NCBI GenBank assembly: GCA_037445085.1
Contig: JBBILG010000007.1
Coordinates: forward strand, 1 to 35,791
Origin: JBBILG01 sp037445085
GTDB lineage: Bacteria; Pseudomonadota; Gammaproteobacteria; Burkholderiales; Methylophilaceae
DNA: 35,791 nucleotides
Direction of reading: 5' to 3'
In this document: positions 1 to 7,050 of the stretch, in pieces
How the letters are laid out: each line of letters starts with the position of its first letter
Numbering within the stretch: the stretch's first letter is position 1
The notes under the pieces: model-generated
What the model was told of the DNA's origin: nothing
The model's input: the letters and a program-made list of their open reading frames with translations, nothing else
Database searches by the model: none
Position numbers and translations under genes: made by a program

Positions 1-1
1 C

Positions 2-544
2 AAATGCGCCATCGAAAATCGCAATTCCGCGCCCGGACAGCATGGCCAGAAGCGTGCCGGCCGTCTGTCCGACTACGGCGTGCAACTGCGCGAGAAGCAG
101 AAGGTGCGCCGCATCTACGGTGTGCTGGAAAGGCAGTTCCGCGGCTATTATGCGGAAGCCGACCGCCAGAAGGGCATCACCGGCGAAAATCTTCTGCAAT
201 TGCTGGAATGCCGCCTGGACAACGTGGCCTATCGCATGGGTCTGGGGGCTTCGCGGACCGAAGCCCGCCAGATCGTGCGCCACAACAGCATCCTGGTGAA
301 CGGCAAGCGCGTCAACATCCCCTCCTACCAGGTCAAGCCCGGCGACGTGATCGAGGTGGCCGAGCGCGTCAGGAACCAGTTGCGCATCAAGGGCGCCGTC
401 GAGGCTGCCGAGCAGCGCGGTTTTCCGGAGTGGCTGGAAGTCAACGTCAAGGAACTCAAGGGCACCTTCAAGGCCAAGCCGCAGCGCGATGAATTGCCGT
501 CCACCATCAACGAGCACCTGGTGGTCGAGCTGTACTCCAAGTAA
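2..544 (+). CDS. rpsD: 30S ribosomal protein S4, 5' end outside window
   Basis: Primary 16S rRNA-binding protein that nucleates assembly of the small subunit body; in related bacteria it also represses its own operon. The open frame enters from the window edge with no start. 180 codons are visible, against about 206 to 209 for the family, so roughly 26 to 29 N-terminal residues are missing. The read-through frame gives APGQHG and SDYGVQLREKQKVRRIYG, followed by the S4 RNA-binding domain (RLDNVAYRMG, ARQIVRHNSI, VNGKRVNIPSY) and the family-typical end INEHLVVELYSK. rpoA starts 22 bp downstream, the usual alpha-operon order. An in-frame ATG at position 80 exists but lies inside the conserved domain and is not the true start. 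Confidence 0.97.
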   Translation, partial: KCAIENRNSAPGQHGQKRAGRLSDYGVQLREKQKVRRIYGVLERQFRGYYAEADRQKGITGENLLQLLECRLDNVAYRMGLGASRTEARQIVRHNSILVNGKRVNIPSYQVKPGDVIEVAERVRNQLRIKGAVEAAEQRGFPEWLEVNVKELKGTFKAKPQRDELPSTINEHLVVELYSK

Positions 545-566
545 TCCAGCATACCGAGGCCAAGCG

Positions 567-1553
567 ATGCAAAGCAGTCCGACTGAATATCTCAAGCCGC
601 GCGTGGTAGATGTCGAGGTGATCTCGCCTCTGCGCGCCCGCGTGACGCTGGAGCCGATGGAGCGTGGCTTCGGCTACACGCTGGGCAACGCCCTGCGCCG
701 TGTGCTGCTGTCCTCCATCCCCGGCTACGCCATCACCGAAGTCCAGATCGACGGCGTGGTACACGAGTACTCCACCCTCGACGGCGTGCAGGAGGACGTG
801 GTCGACATCCTGCTCAACCTGAAAGGCGTCGCGCTGAGGCTGCACGGCAAGACCGAAACGGTGCTGACCCTGAGCAAGTCCGAGGAAGGCGTCGTGCGCG
901 CAGGCGACTTCAATGTCGGCCACGATGCCGAAATCGTCAATCCGGATCACGTCATCGCGCACCTGACCAAGGGTGGCAAGCTCAGCCTGCAGGCCAAGGT
1001 GGAAATGGGCCGCGGCTACCAGCCGGTGCCGGCACGGCAGAGCGCGGTGGAGCATGACCGCATCATCGGCGCCATCATGGTGGATGCCCTGTTCAGCCCG
1101 ATCACCAAGGTGAGCTACCATGTCGATAGCGCGCGCGTCGAGCAGCGCACCGACCTGGACAAGCTGGTCATGGACGTGGAAACCAACGGCGTCATCGAGC
1201 CGGAGCAGGCCATCCGCGAGGCCGCCCGCATCCTGATGGGGCAGCTTGCCGTGTTTGCCGACCTCGAAGGCGCACCCGCCGAAGTCGAAGTCAAGCAGGC
1301 GCCTCAGGTGGATCCCATCCTGCTGCGTCCGGTGGACGATCTCGAGCTCACCGTGCGCTCCGCCAACTGCCTCAAGGCGGAAAACATCTACTACATCGGC
1401 GATCTGATCCAGCGCACCGAAAACGAGCTGCTCAAGGCGCCCAACCTGGGCCGCAAGTCCCTCAACGAAATCAAGGACGTGCTGGCATCCAAAGGCCTGA
1501 CGCTGGGCATGAAACTGGAAAACTGGCCGCCGGTCGGCCTGGAAAGAGTGTGA
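567..1553 (+). CDS. rpoA: DNA-directed RNA polymerase alpha subunit
   Basis: Alpha subunit: its dimer is the scaffold for RNA polymerase assembly, and its C-terminal domain contacts UP elements and activators. 328 aa, normal family length. The N-terminal domain carries the dimerisation signature ERGFGYTLGNALRRVLLSS near residue 30. The C-terminal domain (about 245 to 320) has the helix-hairpin-helix region around LLKAPNLGRKSLNEIKDVL. The frame is open further upstream to 489, but the ATG at 567 gives the typical N-terminus MQSSPTEYLKPR and follows a GAGG ribosome-binding site. It lies between rpsD and rplQ and is expected to be cotranscribed with both. Confidence 0.98.
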   Translation: MQSSPTEYLKPRVVDVEVISPLRARVTLEPMERGFGYTLGNALRRVLLSSIPGYAITEVQIDGVVHEYSTLDGVQEDVVDILLNLKGVALRLHGKTETVLTLSKSEEGVVRAGDFNVGHDAEIVNPDHVIAHLTKGGKLSLQAKVEMGRGYQPVPARQSAVEHDRIIGAIMVDALFSPITKVSYHVDSARVEQRTDLDKLVMDVETNGVIEPEQAIREAARILMGQLAVFADLEGAPAEVEVKQAPQVDPILLRPVDDLELTVRSANCLKAENIYYIGDLIQRTENELLKAPNLGRKSLNEIKDVLASKGLTLGMKLENWPPVGLERV

Positions 1554-1563
1554 GGGTACCAAC

Positions 1564-1959
1564 ATGCGTCACCGCGTAAGCAACCGTAAACTGAACCGCA
1601 CCAGCAGCCATCGTACCGCGATGCTGCGCAACATGGCCAACTCGCTGCTGCGTCATGAGGTGATCAAGACCACCCTGCCCAAGGCCAAGGAGCTGCGCAA
1701 GGTGGCCGAGCCGCTGATCACGCTGGGCAAAAAGGCGACCGTGGCCAATCGCCGCCTAGCTTTCAGCCGCCTGCGCGACCGCGACATCGTGGTCAAGCTG
1801 TTCGACGAGCTGGGGCCGCGCTACCAGAACCGCAGCGGCGGCTACCTGCGCATCCTCAAGTGCGGCTATCGCGACGGTGACAATGCACCGATGGCGCTGG
1901 TGGAGTTGCTCGATCGTCCGGAAGCCGGGGCAGAAGCCGCTCCTGTCGCAGCAGAATAA
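1564..1959 (+). CDS. rplQ: 50S ribosomal protein L17
   Basis: Large-subunit protein near the peptide exit tunnel. 131 aa. The start is canonical for the family (MRHRVSNRKLNRTSSHR), followed by AMLRNMANSLLRHEVIKTTLPKAKELR and the conserved YLRILKCGYRDGDNAPMALVELLD. The C-terminal tail PEAGAEAAPVAAE is a short low-complexity extension common in this family. It starts 10 bp after rpoA and is the last gene of the alpha operon; a strong intrinsic terminator follows 16 bp after its stop. Confidence 0.98.
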   Translation: MRHRVSNRKLNRTSSHRTAMLRNMANSLLRHEVIKTTLPKAKELRKVAEPLITLGKKATVANRRLAFSRLRDRDIVVKLFDELGPRYQNRSGGYLRILKCGYRDGDNAPMALVELLDRPEAGAEAAPVAAE

Positions 1960-1975
1960 GCCGGGTTCGAGCGCA

Positions 1976-2006
1976 AAAGCCAGTCCGCGGACTGGCTTTG
2001 TTTTTA
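1976..2006 (+). terminator. Rho-independent terminator of the rpsD-rpoA-rplQ operon
   Basis: A perfect inverted repeat AAAGCCAGTC / GACTGGCTTT encloses a CGCG loop and is followed by GTTTTT. It lies directly after rplQ, on its coding strand. Confidence 0.9.
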
Positions 2007-2018
2007 TGGAGGCCGTGC

Positions 2019-2744
2019 ATGATCTTTCTTTTCGACGATTTCGGCGGCGCCGGTCTCTATGTCGGCCAGGTCAAGGCCAGGTTGCATGAAGCCGCGGCAG
2101 GGGTGCCGGTGGTGGATCTGTTGCACGATGTGCCGAACTTTGACGTGGTCTCCGCCGCGCATCTGCTCGCCGCGCTGTCGGCGCAACTGCCACATGGCGC
2201 GGTGGTGCAGGCGGTGGTGGACCCGGGCGTGGGCGGGGCGCGCCGGGCTGTGGCGGTGCAGGCGGACGGACGCTGGTACGTGGGGCCGGACAATGGACTG
2301 CTGTCGGTGCTGGCGGCGCGGGCGGACCGCTGCACGTTCCGCGAGATCGTGTGGCGCCCGCAGTCGCTGTCTGCCAGCTTCCACGGCCGGGACCTGTTCG
2401 CCGCCGTCACGGCGAGTCTCTCGCGCGGCGAGCACTGCGTCGGCTGGTTCGCGGAGTGTGCCGGCCTGGACGTCCGTCTGCCGGCCGGTGATCTGGCGCA
2501 GATCATCTACGTCGATCATTACGGCAACGCCATGACCGGCCTGCGCGGCGGCGACATCGACAGCGGGCGGCACATCGGGGTGGCGGGGCGGTCGCTGCGC
2601 CACGCGCGCGTCTTCGACGAGGCCGCTCCGGGCCTGCCGTTCTGGTACGTCAATAGCCTCGGGCTGGTGGAGATCGCGGTGCGCCAGGACAGCGCCGCCG
2701 CATTGCTGGGGCTGGCGCCCGGCGCCACCGTCGCGCTGGTCTAG
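2019..2744 (+). CDS. SAM hydroxide adenosyltransferase (DUF62/chlorinase-fluorinase superfamily)
   Basis: Members of this superfamily typically hydrolyse S-adenosylmethionine to adenosine and methionine using a water activated by an Asp-Arg-His triad; the halogenases are a small specialised branch. 241 aa. Visible features: N-terminal FDDFGGAGLYVGQVKA, then VVDPGVGGARRAV with D68 and R75, and SASFHGRDLFAAV with H122, which together match the hydrolase triad. The C-terminal beta-barrel domain contains YVDHYGNAMTG and WYVNSLGLVEIAV. The start at 2019 has GGAGG 6 bp upstream; the frame opens earlier at 1998, inside the rplQ terminator, so that start is rejected. The stop overlaps the convergent gene's stop by 4 bp. 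The physiological role of this family is unclear. Confidence 0.88.
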   Translation: MIFLFDDFGGAGLYVGQVKARLHEAAAGVPVVDLLHDVPNFDVVSAAHLLAALSAQLPHGAVVQAVVDPGVGGARRAVAVQADGRWYVGPDNGLLSVLAARADRCTFREIVWRPQSLSASFHGRDLFAAVTASLSRGEHCVGWFAECAGLDVRLPAGDLAQIIYVDHYGNAMTGLRGGDIDSGRHIGVAGRSLRHARVFDEAAPGLPFWYVNSLGLVEIAVRQDSAAALLGLAPGATVALV

Positions 2745-2974
2745 TCTTCCAGCAGGCGCAACACGGCTCCCGTATCGAAGGGCCATTCCAGCTCGGATCC
2801 ATCGTCGGCGCGCCGCAGCACGGGAATCCGGCTGCCGTAGCGGTCCAGCAGGGCGTCATCGCCGGCGATGTCGATGTCTTGCCATTCGAGACGGAGCCGC
2901 ATGAGGACGAAGGCTGCCTCTTCGCACAAATGGCAGCCTTCGGTGCCGTAGAGCTGCAAGGATGTGTTCTGCAT
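2741..2974 (-). CDS. Glutaredoxin-like thiol-disulfide family protein
   Basis: Small thioredoxin-fold protein of the DUF836/glutaredoxin-like group, 77 aa. It begins MQNTSLQLYGTEGCHLCEEA, which places a CxxC redox motif (CHLC) after the first strand. A cis-proline type segment (SRIPVLRR) and the end FDTGAVLRLLED fit the fold. The open frame reaches 3097, but the ATG at 2974 is the start that gives a family-length protein. Its stop overlaps the stop of the convergent gene by 4 bp. A cytosolic disulfide-exchange role is inferred from family alone; the partner is unknown. Confidence 0.82.
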   Translation of the reverse strand: MQNTSLQLYGTEGCHLCEEAAFVLMRLRLEWQDIDIAGDDALLDRYGSRIPVLRRADDGSELEWPFDTGAVLRLLED

Positions 2975-3075
2975 GGCGGGCGAGTGAAATGGCGGACAGA
3001 AAATTTTAGCCCGCATGGGCGCTGTCCGCCCGAATTTTTTAAAATGGCGCATTGCGTGATAGGGTTGCAGGAGCC

Positions 3076-4505
3076 ATGGCCGACACCGAACAACCAAAAG
3101 ACAGCCTGCAGGAGAGCCTGCAACAGGTAATCCACCTGCTGCAAAAGCACAGGTTGGTGGAATCGCTCGTGCACAAGCAGGACATGCCCAGGCATGACCT
3201 GGTGGAATCGCTCGTGCACAAGCAGAACCTTGCCGAGCTGCAGAAGAAGCTGGATGCGCTGCACCCGGCGGATGTCGCCTACATTCTCGAAGCGCTGCCC
3301 ATCGAGGATCGTCTGCTGGTGTGGGATCTGGTCAAGGCGGAGCGCGATGGCGAGATTCTGCTGGAGGTCTCGGATGCCGTCCGCCAGAGCCTGATCGCCG
3401 AAATGGACAGCGACGAGCTGCTGGCGGCGGCAGAGCAGCTCGACACCGACGAGATCGCCGATCTCGCACCCGACCTGCCGCGTGACGTGCTGCAGGAGCT
3501 GATGGTTTCGCTGGACAGCCAGAACCGTGCCCGCCTGCAGTCCGCCTTGTCCTATCCGGAGGATACGGTCGGGGCCCTGATGGACTTCGACATCGTCACC
3601 ATCCGCGCCGACATCACCCTGGAGGTGGTGCTGCGCTACCTGCGTCGCATCGGCAAGCTGCCCAGTCACTGCGACAAGCTGTTCGTGGTGGACCGCGAGG
3701 ACTCCCTGCTGGGCGTGCTCCCACTCAAGCGCCTGGTGGTGAGCGACCCGGACAGCCAGGTGGCGGACGTGATGGCCGACGATCCCGTGGTGTTCCATCC
3801 CGAGGAAAAGGCCAGCGAGGCGGCGCAGGCGTTCGAGCGCTACGATCTGGTGACGGCGCCCGTGGNNNNNNNNNNNNNNNCGGCCGCCTGACCGTGGATG
3901 CCGTGATGGACTACATCCGCGAGGAAAGCGAGAGCGAAGTGCTGTCTATGGCCGGCCTGCGCGAGGAAGAGGATGTCTTCGCTTCGGTATGGAAATCCGT
4001 GCAGAACCGCTGGGCCTGGCTCGCCATCAACCTGGTTACGGCTTTCGTCGCCTCGCGCGTCATCGGCCTGTTCGAGGGGTCCATCGAGAAGATCGTCGCG
4101 CTGGCGGCCCTGATGCCCATCGTCGCCGGCGTGGGCGGAAACTCCGGCAACCAGACCATCACCATGATCGTGCGCAGTCTGGCGCTGGGGCAGATCAGCG
4201 CCGTCAACATGGGAACCCTGTTCAGGAAGGAACTGGGGGTGGCCCTGATCAACGGCCTGGTCTGGGGCGGGGTGCTGGGCGTGTTGGCTTGGCTGCTGTA
4301 CGACAATGTCGCGCTGGGCGTGGTGATGTCGGCGGCGATGACCCTCAACCTGCTGCTCGCCGCCGTGATGGGGGTGACGATCCCGCTCGTGATGACGCGC
4401 CTGGGGCGCGATCCGGCGGTAGGCTCCAGCGTGATGATCACCGCAGTGACCGACAGCGGCGGCTTTTTCATCTTTCTTGGGTTGGCGACCCTGTTCTTGT
4501 TGTAG
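3076..4505 (+). CDS. mgtE: Magnesium transporter MgtE (interrupted by an assembly gap)
   Basis: Inner-membrane Mg2+ channel gated by cytoplasmic Mg2+ binding. The start at 3076 (MADTEQPKD) follows GCAGGAG. The N-terminal superhelical domain (HPADVAYILEALP, LAPDLPRDVLQELM) is followed by paired CBS domains (from SYPEDTVGALMDFD; second near DVMADDPVVFHPEEKASEAAQAFERYDLVTAPV). Fifteen Ns at 3866-3880 interrupt the second CBS domain. After the gap the sequence resumes as GRLTVDAVMDYIREE and continues through the connecting helix and about five membrane segments, with the ion-path motif GGNSGNQT and TAVTDSGGFFIFLGLATLF at the end. The two halves are in different frames across the nominal 15-N gap, almost certainly because the gap length is arbitrary. 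About eight residues are expected there, which needs about 22 unknown bases. Confidence 0.93.
3155..3225 (+). repeat. In-frame 26-bp direct repeat inside mgtE
   Basis: The same 26 bases occur at 3155-3180 and 3200-3225, a 45-bp (15-codon) period that preserves frame. The repeat encodes two copies of LVESLVHKQ near the protein N-terminus, separated by DMPRHD. The two copies are identical at DNA level. Confidence 0.9.
3866..3880. other. Assembly gap of 15 Ns
   Basis: Fifteen undetermined bases inside mgtE. The flanking coding sequence is consistent with one intact gene, but the nominal length puts the two sides out of frame. Any frameshift call here reflects the gap, not biology. Confidence 0.98.
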
Positions 4506-4535
4506 GCAGCGGCGCCACAGGCACGGGAGCAGAGG

Positions 4536-5801
4536 ATGCAGGCGATGACGGGATGGGCAGATATGGCCGGCTATACCCAGTTGGCGGTGGTCGGGGCCAG
4601 CCTGCTGCTGGCGTGGCTGCTCAACCTGTATCTGCATCGGCGGCTCATGCAGCGGACGCCGCAGGCGTGGCAGCTCGGAGTGGGCGGCATCAAGCGGGTA
4701 CTGTTCCCGCTGGGTTCCCTGGCGTTCGTCCAGCTGGGCGCCGTGCTGCTGCGCCACTGGCAGATGCCCACCGGCTGGCTGGCGCTGGCAACCACTCTGT
4801 TGCTGGCCATGGCCGGCGTGCGCCTGGCCGTCTACACCCTGCGCTACATCTTCGCGCCCAGCGCCTGGCTCAAGACCACCGAGAACGCCATTGCCGCCGT
4901 GATCTGGCTGGTGCTGGCGCTGCATCTGCTCGGCGTGCTGCCGCAGTTCGCACAGACGCTGGATGGCATGAGCTTCAGTATCGGCCAAACCCGCATCAGC
5001 GTGCTGCTGGTATTGCAGGCCATGGTGACGGTGGCGCTCACCCTCGTCGCGGCGCTGTGGGTCAGCCGCCTGCTGGAAAACCGGCTGATGCGGGCGGAAA
5101 AGCTGGAAATGAACCTGCGCGTGGTGGGCAGCAAGCTGGTGCGCATCCTGCTCACCCTGGTGGGGGTGCTGGCCGCCCTCTCCGCAGTGGGCTTCGACAT
5201 CACCCTGCTGTCGGTGTTCGGCGGGGCGCTGGGCGTGGGGTTGGGTTTCGGCCTGCAGAAAATCGCCAGCAATTACGTGAGCGGCTTCATCCTGCTGCTG
5301 GACGACTCCCTGCACATTGGTGACGTCATCACCGTGGGGCAGGATTATGGCGTTGTCAGCCAGATCCAGTCGCGCTACCTGGTGCTGAAGAAACTGGATG
5401 GCACCGAGGTGGTGATCCCCAACGAGACGTTGATTGCCACCTCCTACATCAACCACACCTACTCCGAACGCAAGACGCGCGTGCTGCTGACCGTGCAGAT
5501 CAGCTACGACAGTCCGCTGGAAGAGGCCATGGCGCTGATGTGCCAGGCCGCCGCTGCGCAGCCGCGGGTGCTGGGCGACCCGCCGCCGGATGCTGCCGTG
5601 CTGGGTTTCGGCGAGAACGGCATCAACCTGCGACTGTCGGTCTGGATCAGCGATCCGGAAGGCGGCAGCACCATCCTGAAATCGGCCATTTACCTGGAGA
5701 TGTGGCGGCTGTTCCGCCAGCACGGCATCTCCATCCCCTTCCCGCAACGCGAGGTGCGCGTGCTCGGTGCGGCGCCTGGCCCGCTCCGCCCGCCGCAATA
5801 G
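4536..5801 (+). CDS. MscS-family mechanosensitive ion channel
   Basis: Inner-membrane channel that opens under membrane tension and releases solutes after hypo-osmotic shock. 421 aa. Several hydrophobic segments fill residues 10 to 235. They are followed by the MscS pore and beta-domain signature GVGLGFGLQKIASNYVSGF, LLLDDSLHIGDVITV and LDGTEVVIPNETLI, then a cytoplasmic alpha/beta domain ending PFPQREVRVLG. It is longer than E. coli MscS (about 286 aa) because of extra N-terminal helices, as in the YbdG/MscM-like branch. The start could be 4536 or the in-frame ATG at 4545; purine-rich stretches precede both. It follows mgtE by 30 bp on the same strand and ends at a bidirectional terminator. 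Confidence 0.9.
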   Translation: MQAMTGWADMAGYTQLAVVGASLLLAWLLNLYLHRRLMQRTPQAWQLGVGGIKRVLFPLGSLAFVQLGAVLLRHWQMPTGWLALATTLLLAMAGVRLAVYTLRYIFAPSAWLKTTENAIAAVIWLVLALHLLGVLPQFAQTLDGMSFSIGQTRISVLLVLQAMVTVALTLVAALWVSRLLENRLMRAEKLEMNLRVVGSKLVRILLTLVGVLAALSAVGFDITLLSVFGGALGVGLGFGLQKIASNYVSGFILLLDDSLHIGDVITVGQDYGVVSQIQSRYLVLKKLDGTEVVIPNETLIATSYINHTYSERKTRVLLTVQISYDSPLEEAMALMCQAAAAQPRVLGDPPPDAAVLGFGENGINLRLSVWISDPEGGSTILKSAIYLEMWRLFRQHGISIPFPQREVRVLGAAPGPLRPPQ

Positions 5802-5806
5802 GCGAC

Positions 5807-5834
5807 AAAAAAGCCCGCCGATGCGGGCTTTTTT
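5807..5834. terminator. Bidirectional Rho-independent terminator
   Basis: AAAAAAGCCCGC / GCGGGCTTTTTT around a CGAT loop forms a 12-bp stem with T-tracts on both strands. It sits between the convergent MscS-type gene and rpmG and can serve both. Confidence 0.93.
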
Positions 5835-5850
5835 ACGGCGTCAGGCCGGA

Positions 5851-6006
5851 TTACTTCAGCTTGGTTTCCTTGTACAGCACGTGCTTGCGTGCGACCGGAT
5901 CGAACTTCCGGATTTCCATTTTTTCCGGCATGGTCTTTTTGTTCTTGGTGGTGGTGTAGAAGTGGCCGGTGCCGGCGGAAGATTCCAGCTTGATTTTCTC
6001 ACGCAT
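5851..6006 (-). CDS. rpmG: 50S ribosomal protein L33
   Basis: Small large-subunit protein, 51 aa, too short for many ORF filters. Translation of the minus strand begins MREKIKLESSAGTGHFYTTT and ends VARKHVLYKETKLK, the normal L33 sequence. It lacks the CxxC zinc pairs, so it is the zinc-free form. GAGGAG lies 8 bp before the start. It follows rpmB by 12 bp, the standard rpmB-rpmG pair. Confidence 0.96.
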   Translation of the reverse strand: MREKIKLESSAGTGHFYTTTKNKKTMPEKMEIRKFDPVARKHVLYKETKLK

Positions 6007-6018
6007 GATGGAGGCTCC

Positions 6019-6255
6019 TCAGATCTTTTCGCCATTGGCGCGCAGTTCGGCCAGGACGGCGTCGATGCCGTTCTTGTCGATGGTGCGCAGGGCGGCATTG
6101 GTGATGCGCAGGCTCACCCAGCGGTTCTCGCTCTCGACCCAGAACCTGCGGTTTTGCAGGTTGGGCAGGAAGCGGCGCTTGGTCTTGTTGTTGGCGTGGG
6201 AAACATTGTTCCCGACCATCGGCTTTTTGCCGGTTACCTGACAGACGCGTGCCAT
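6019..6255 (-). CDS. rpmB: 50S ribosomal protein L28
   Basis: 78 aa, the exact family length, starting MARVCQVTGKKPMVGNNVSHANNKTKRRF and continuing LQNRRFWVESENRWVSLRITNAALRTIDKNGID. It is first in the rpmB-rpmG operon, with a plausible sigma-70 promoter 29 bp upstream of its ATG. Confidence 0.97.
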   Translation of the reverse strand: MARVCQVTGKKPMVGNNVSHANNKTKRRFLPNLQNRRFWVESENRWVSLRITNAALRTIDKNGIDAVLAELRANGEKI

Positions 6256-6283
6256 GGATGTCTCCGAATTTCGAAAAATCGCT

Positions 6284-6313
6284 TTTATATCACGAAAGGT
6301 GAGAAACCTTCAA
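6284..6313 (-). promoter_or_regulatory. Putative sigma-70 promoter of rpmB-rpmG
   Basis: On the minus strand TTGAAG (-35, at 6313-6308) and TATAAA (-10, at 6289-6284) are separated by 18 bp. The spot is AT-rich compared with its surroundings and lies directly upstream of rpmB. Confidence 0.6.
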
Positions 6314-6432
6314 GTGAAATCATCCCGGATGATCCATGAGGACGCGGAAAGGCGCGTGGCCCGTGATCGAGGCAGGTTGCGCGCGACGGTCGCAGGCGAG
6401 GCTGAACACCTCGCCGAGGGCATGGGCCGGTC
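6314..6432. other. Intergenic stretch with no recognisable feature
   Basis: Part of the 342-bp gene-free interval between rpmB and dut. I see no convincing coding frame, RNA gene or terminator here; the adjoining 6433-6583 holds a MITE-like element. Confidence 0.5.
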
Positions 6433-6583
6433 TAAGAACCCATTTCATTGAGCGCTATGCTTGTGCCCACCCGGGCTTGCGCGGCACTCGATCCTCGCCG
6501 TATTTGCGTGCGCCGTCCCGTCGCTGCGTTCCGGCCGCACCCCATCTGGCTGCGGCTTGCCAGCCTGCTGAAATAGGTTCTAA
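6433..6583. mobile_element. MITE-like element with terminal inverted repeats, about 151 bp
   Basis: The left end reads TAAGAACCCATTTCA, and the reverse complement of the right end reads TTAGAACCTATTTCA, so 13 of 15 bases match in inverted orientation. The interior has no convincing gene but carries a hairpin at 6534-6556 (GCCGCA / TGCGGC). It occupies most of the rpmB-dut spacer. The right-end motif CCTGCTGAAATAGG recurs at 33330-33343. No clear target-site duplication is visible; a TA or AA dinucleotide flanks the ends. The non-autonomous element class is inferred. Confidence 0.5.
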
Positions 6584-6597
6584 TGGACAAGCCGGGA

Positions 6598-7050
6598 TCA
6601 GTGTTTGCCGGTGCTGCCGAAGCCGCCCGCGGCGCGCTCGCTTGCCGCGAATTCCTCGACGATGTTGAACGCTGCATGCTGCACCGGCACGATGACCAGT
6701 TGGGCGATGCGTTCCAGCGGGTTGAGCAGGAACGGGGCGCGGCTGCGGTTCCAGCAGGAGACGAACACTTGCCCCTGGTAGTCGGAATCGATCAACCCCA
6801 CCAGGTTGCCGAGCACGATGCCGTGCTTGTGGCCCAGCCCGGAGCGCGGCAGGACGAGGGCGGCGTAGCCGGGATCGGCGATGTGGATGGCCATGCCGGT
6901 GGGAATCATCTCGGTTTCGCCGGGATGCAGGGTGAGTACGTGCTCGATGCAGGCGCGCAGGTCCAGGCCGGCGGAACCGGGGGTGGCATAGGCCGGCATG
7001 CAGTGGCGCAGGCGCGGGTCCAGCACTTTGAGATCGACCTTGAGCGTCAT
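6598..7050 (-). CDS. dut: dUTP diphosphatase (dUTPase)
   Basis: Hydrolyses dUTP to dUMP and PPi, keeping uracil out of DNA and supplying dTMP synthesis. 150 aa, the length of the trimeric bacterial enzyme. The motifs appear in order: AGLDLRA (about 27-33), PRSGLG (68-73), GLIDSDYQG with the catalytic Asp (85-93), RIAQLV (114-119) and the C-terminal P-loop-like GGFGSTG (142-148). The ATG overlaps the coaBC stop by 4 bp (ATGA), implying translational coupling. The dut-coaBC pairing is widespread in proteobacteria. Confidence 0.97.
   Translation of the reverse strand: MTLKVDLKVLDPRLRHCMPAYATPGSAGLDLRACIEHVLTLHPGETEMIPTGMAIHIADPGYAALVLPRSGLGHKHGIVLGNLVGLIDSDYQGQVFVSCWNRSRAPFLLNPLERIAQLVIVPVQHAAFNIVEEFAASERAAGGFGSTGKH

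Noticed and set aside
507..1565. 352-codon frame antisense to rpoA
   Set aside because: Shadow of rpoA; no domain, no independent ribosome-binding site.
3840..5798. 652-codon minus-strand frame under the MscS-type gene and the mgtE end
   Set aside because: It runs through the run of Ns and is antisense to two real genes; no recognisable domain.
6336..6668. Open frames on both strands across the rpmB-dut spacer
   Set aside because: They span the MITE-like element and run into dut; residue composition is Arg/Ala-rich with no family match or ribosome-binding site.
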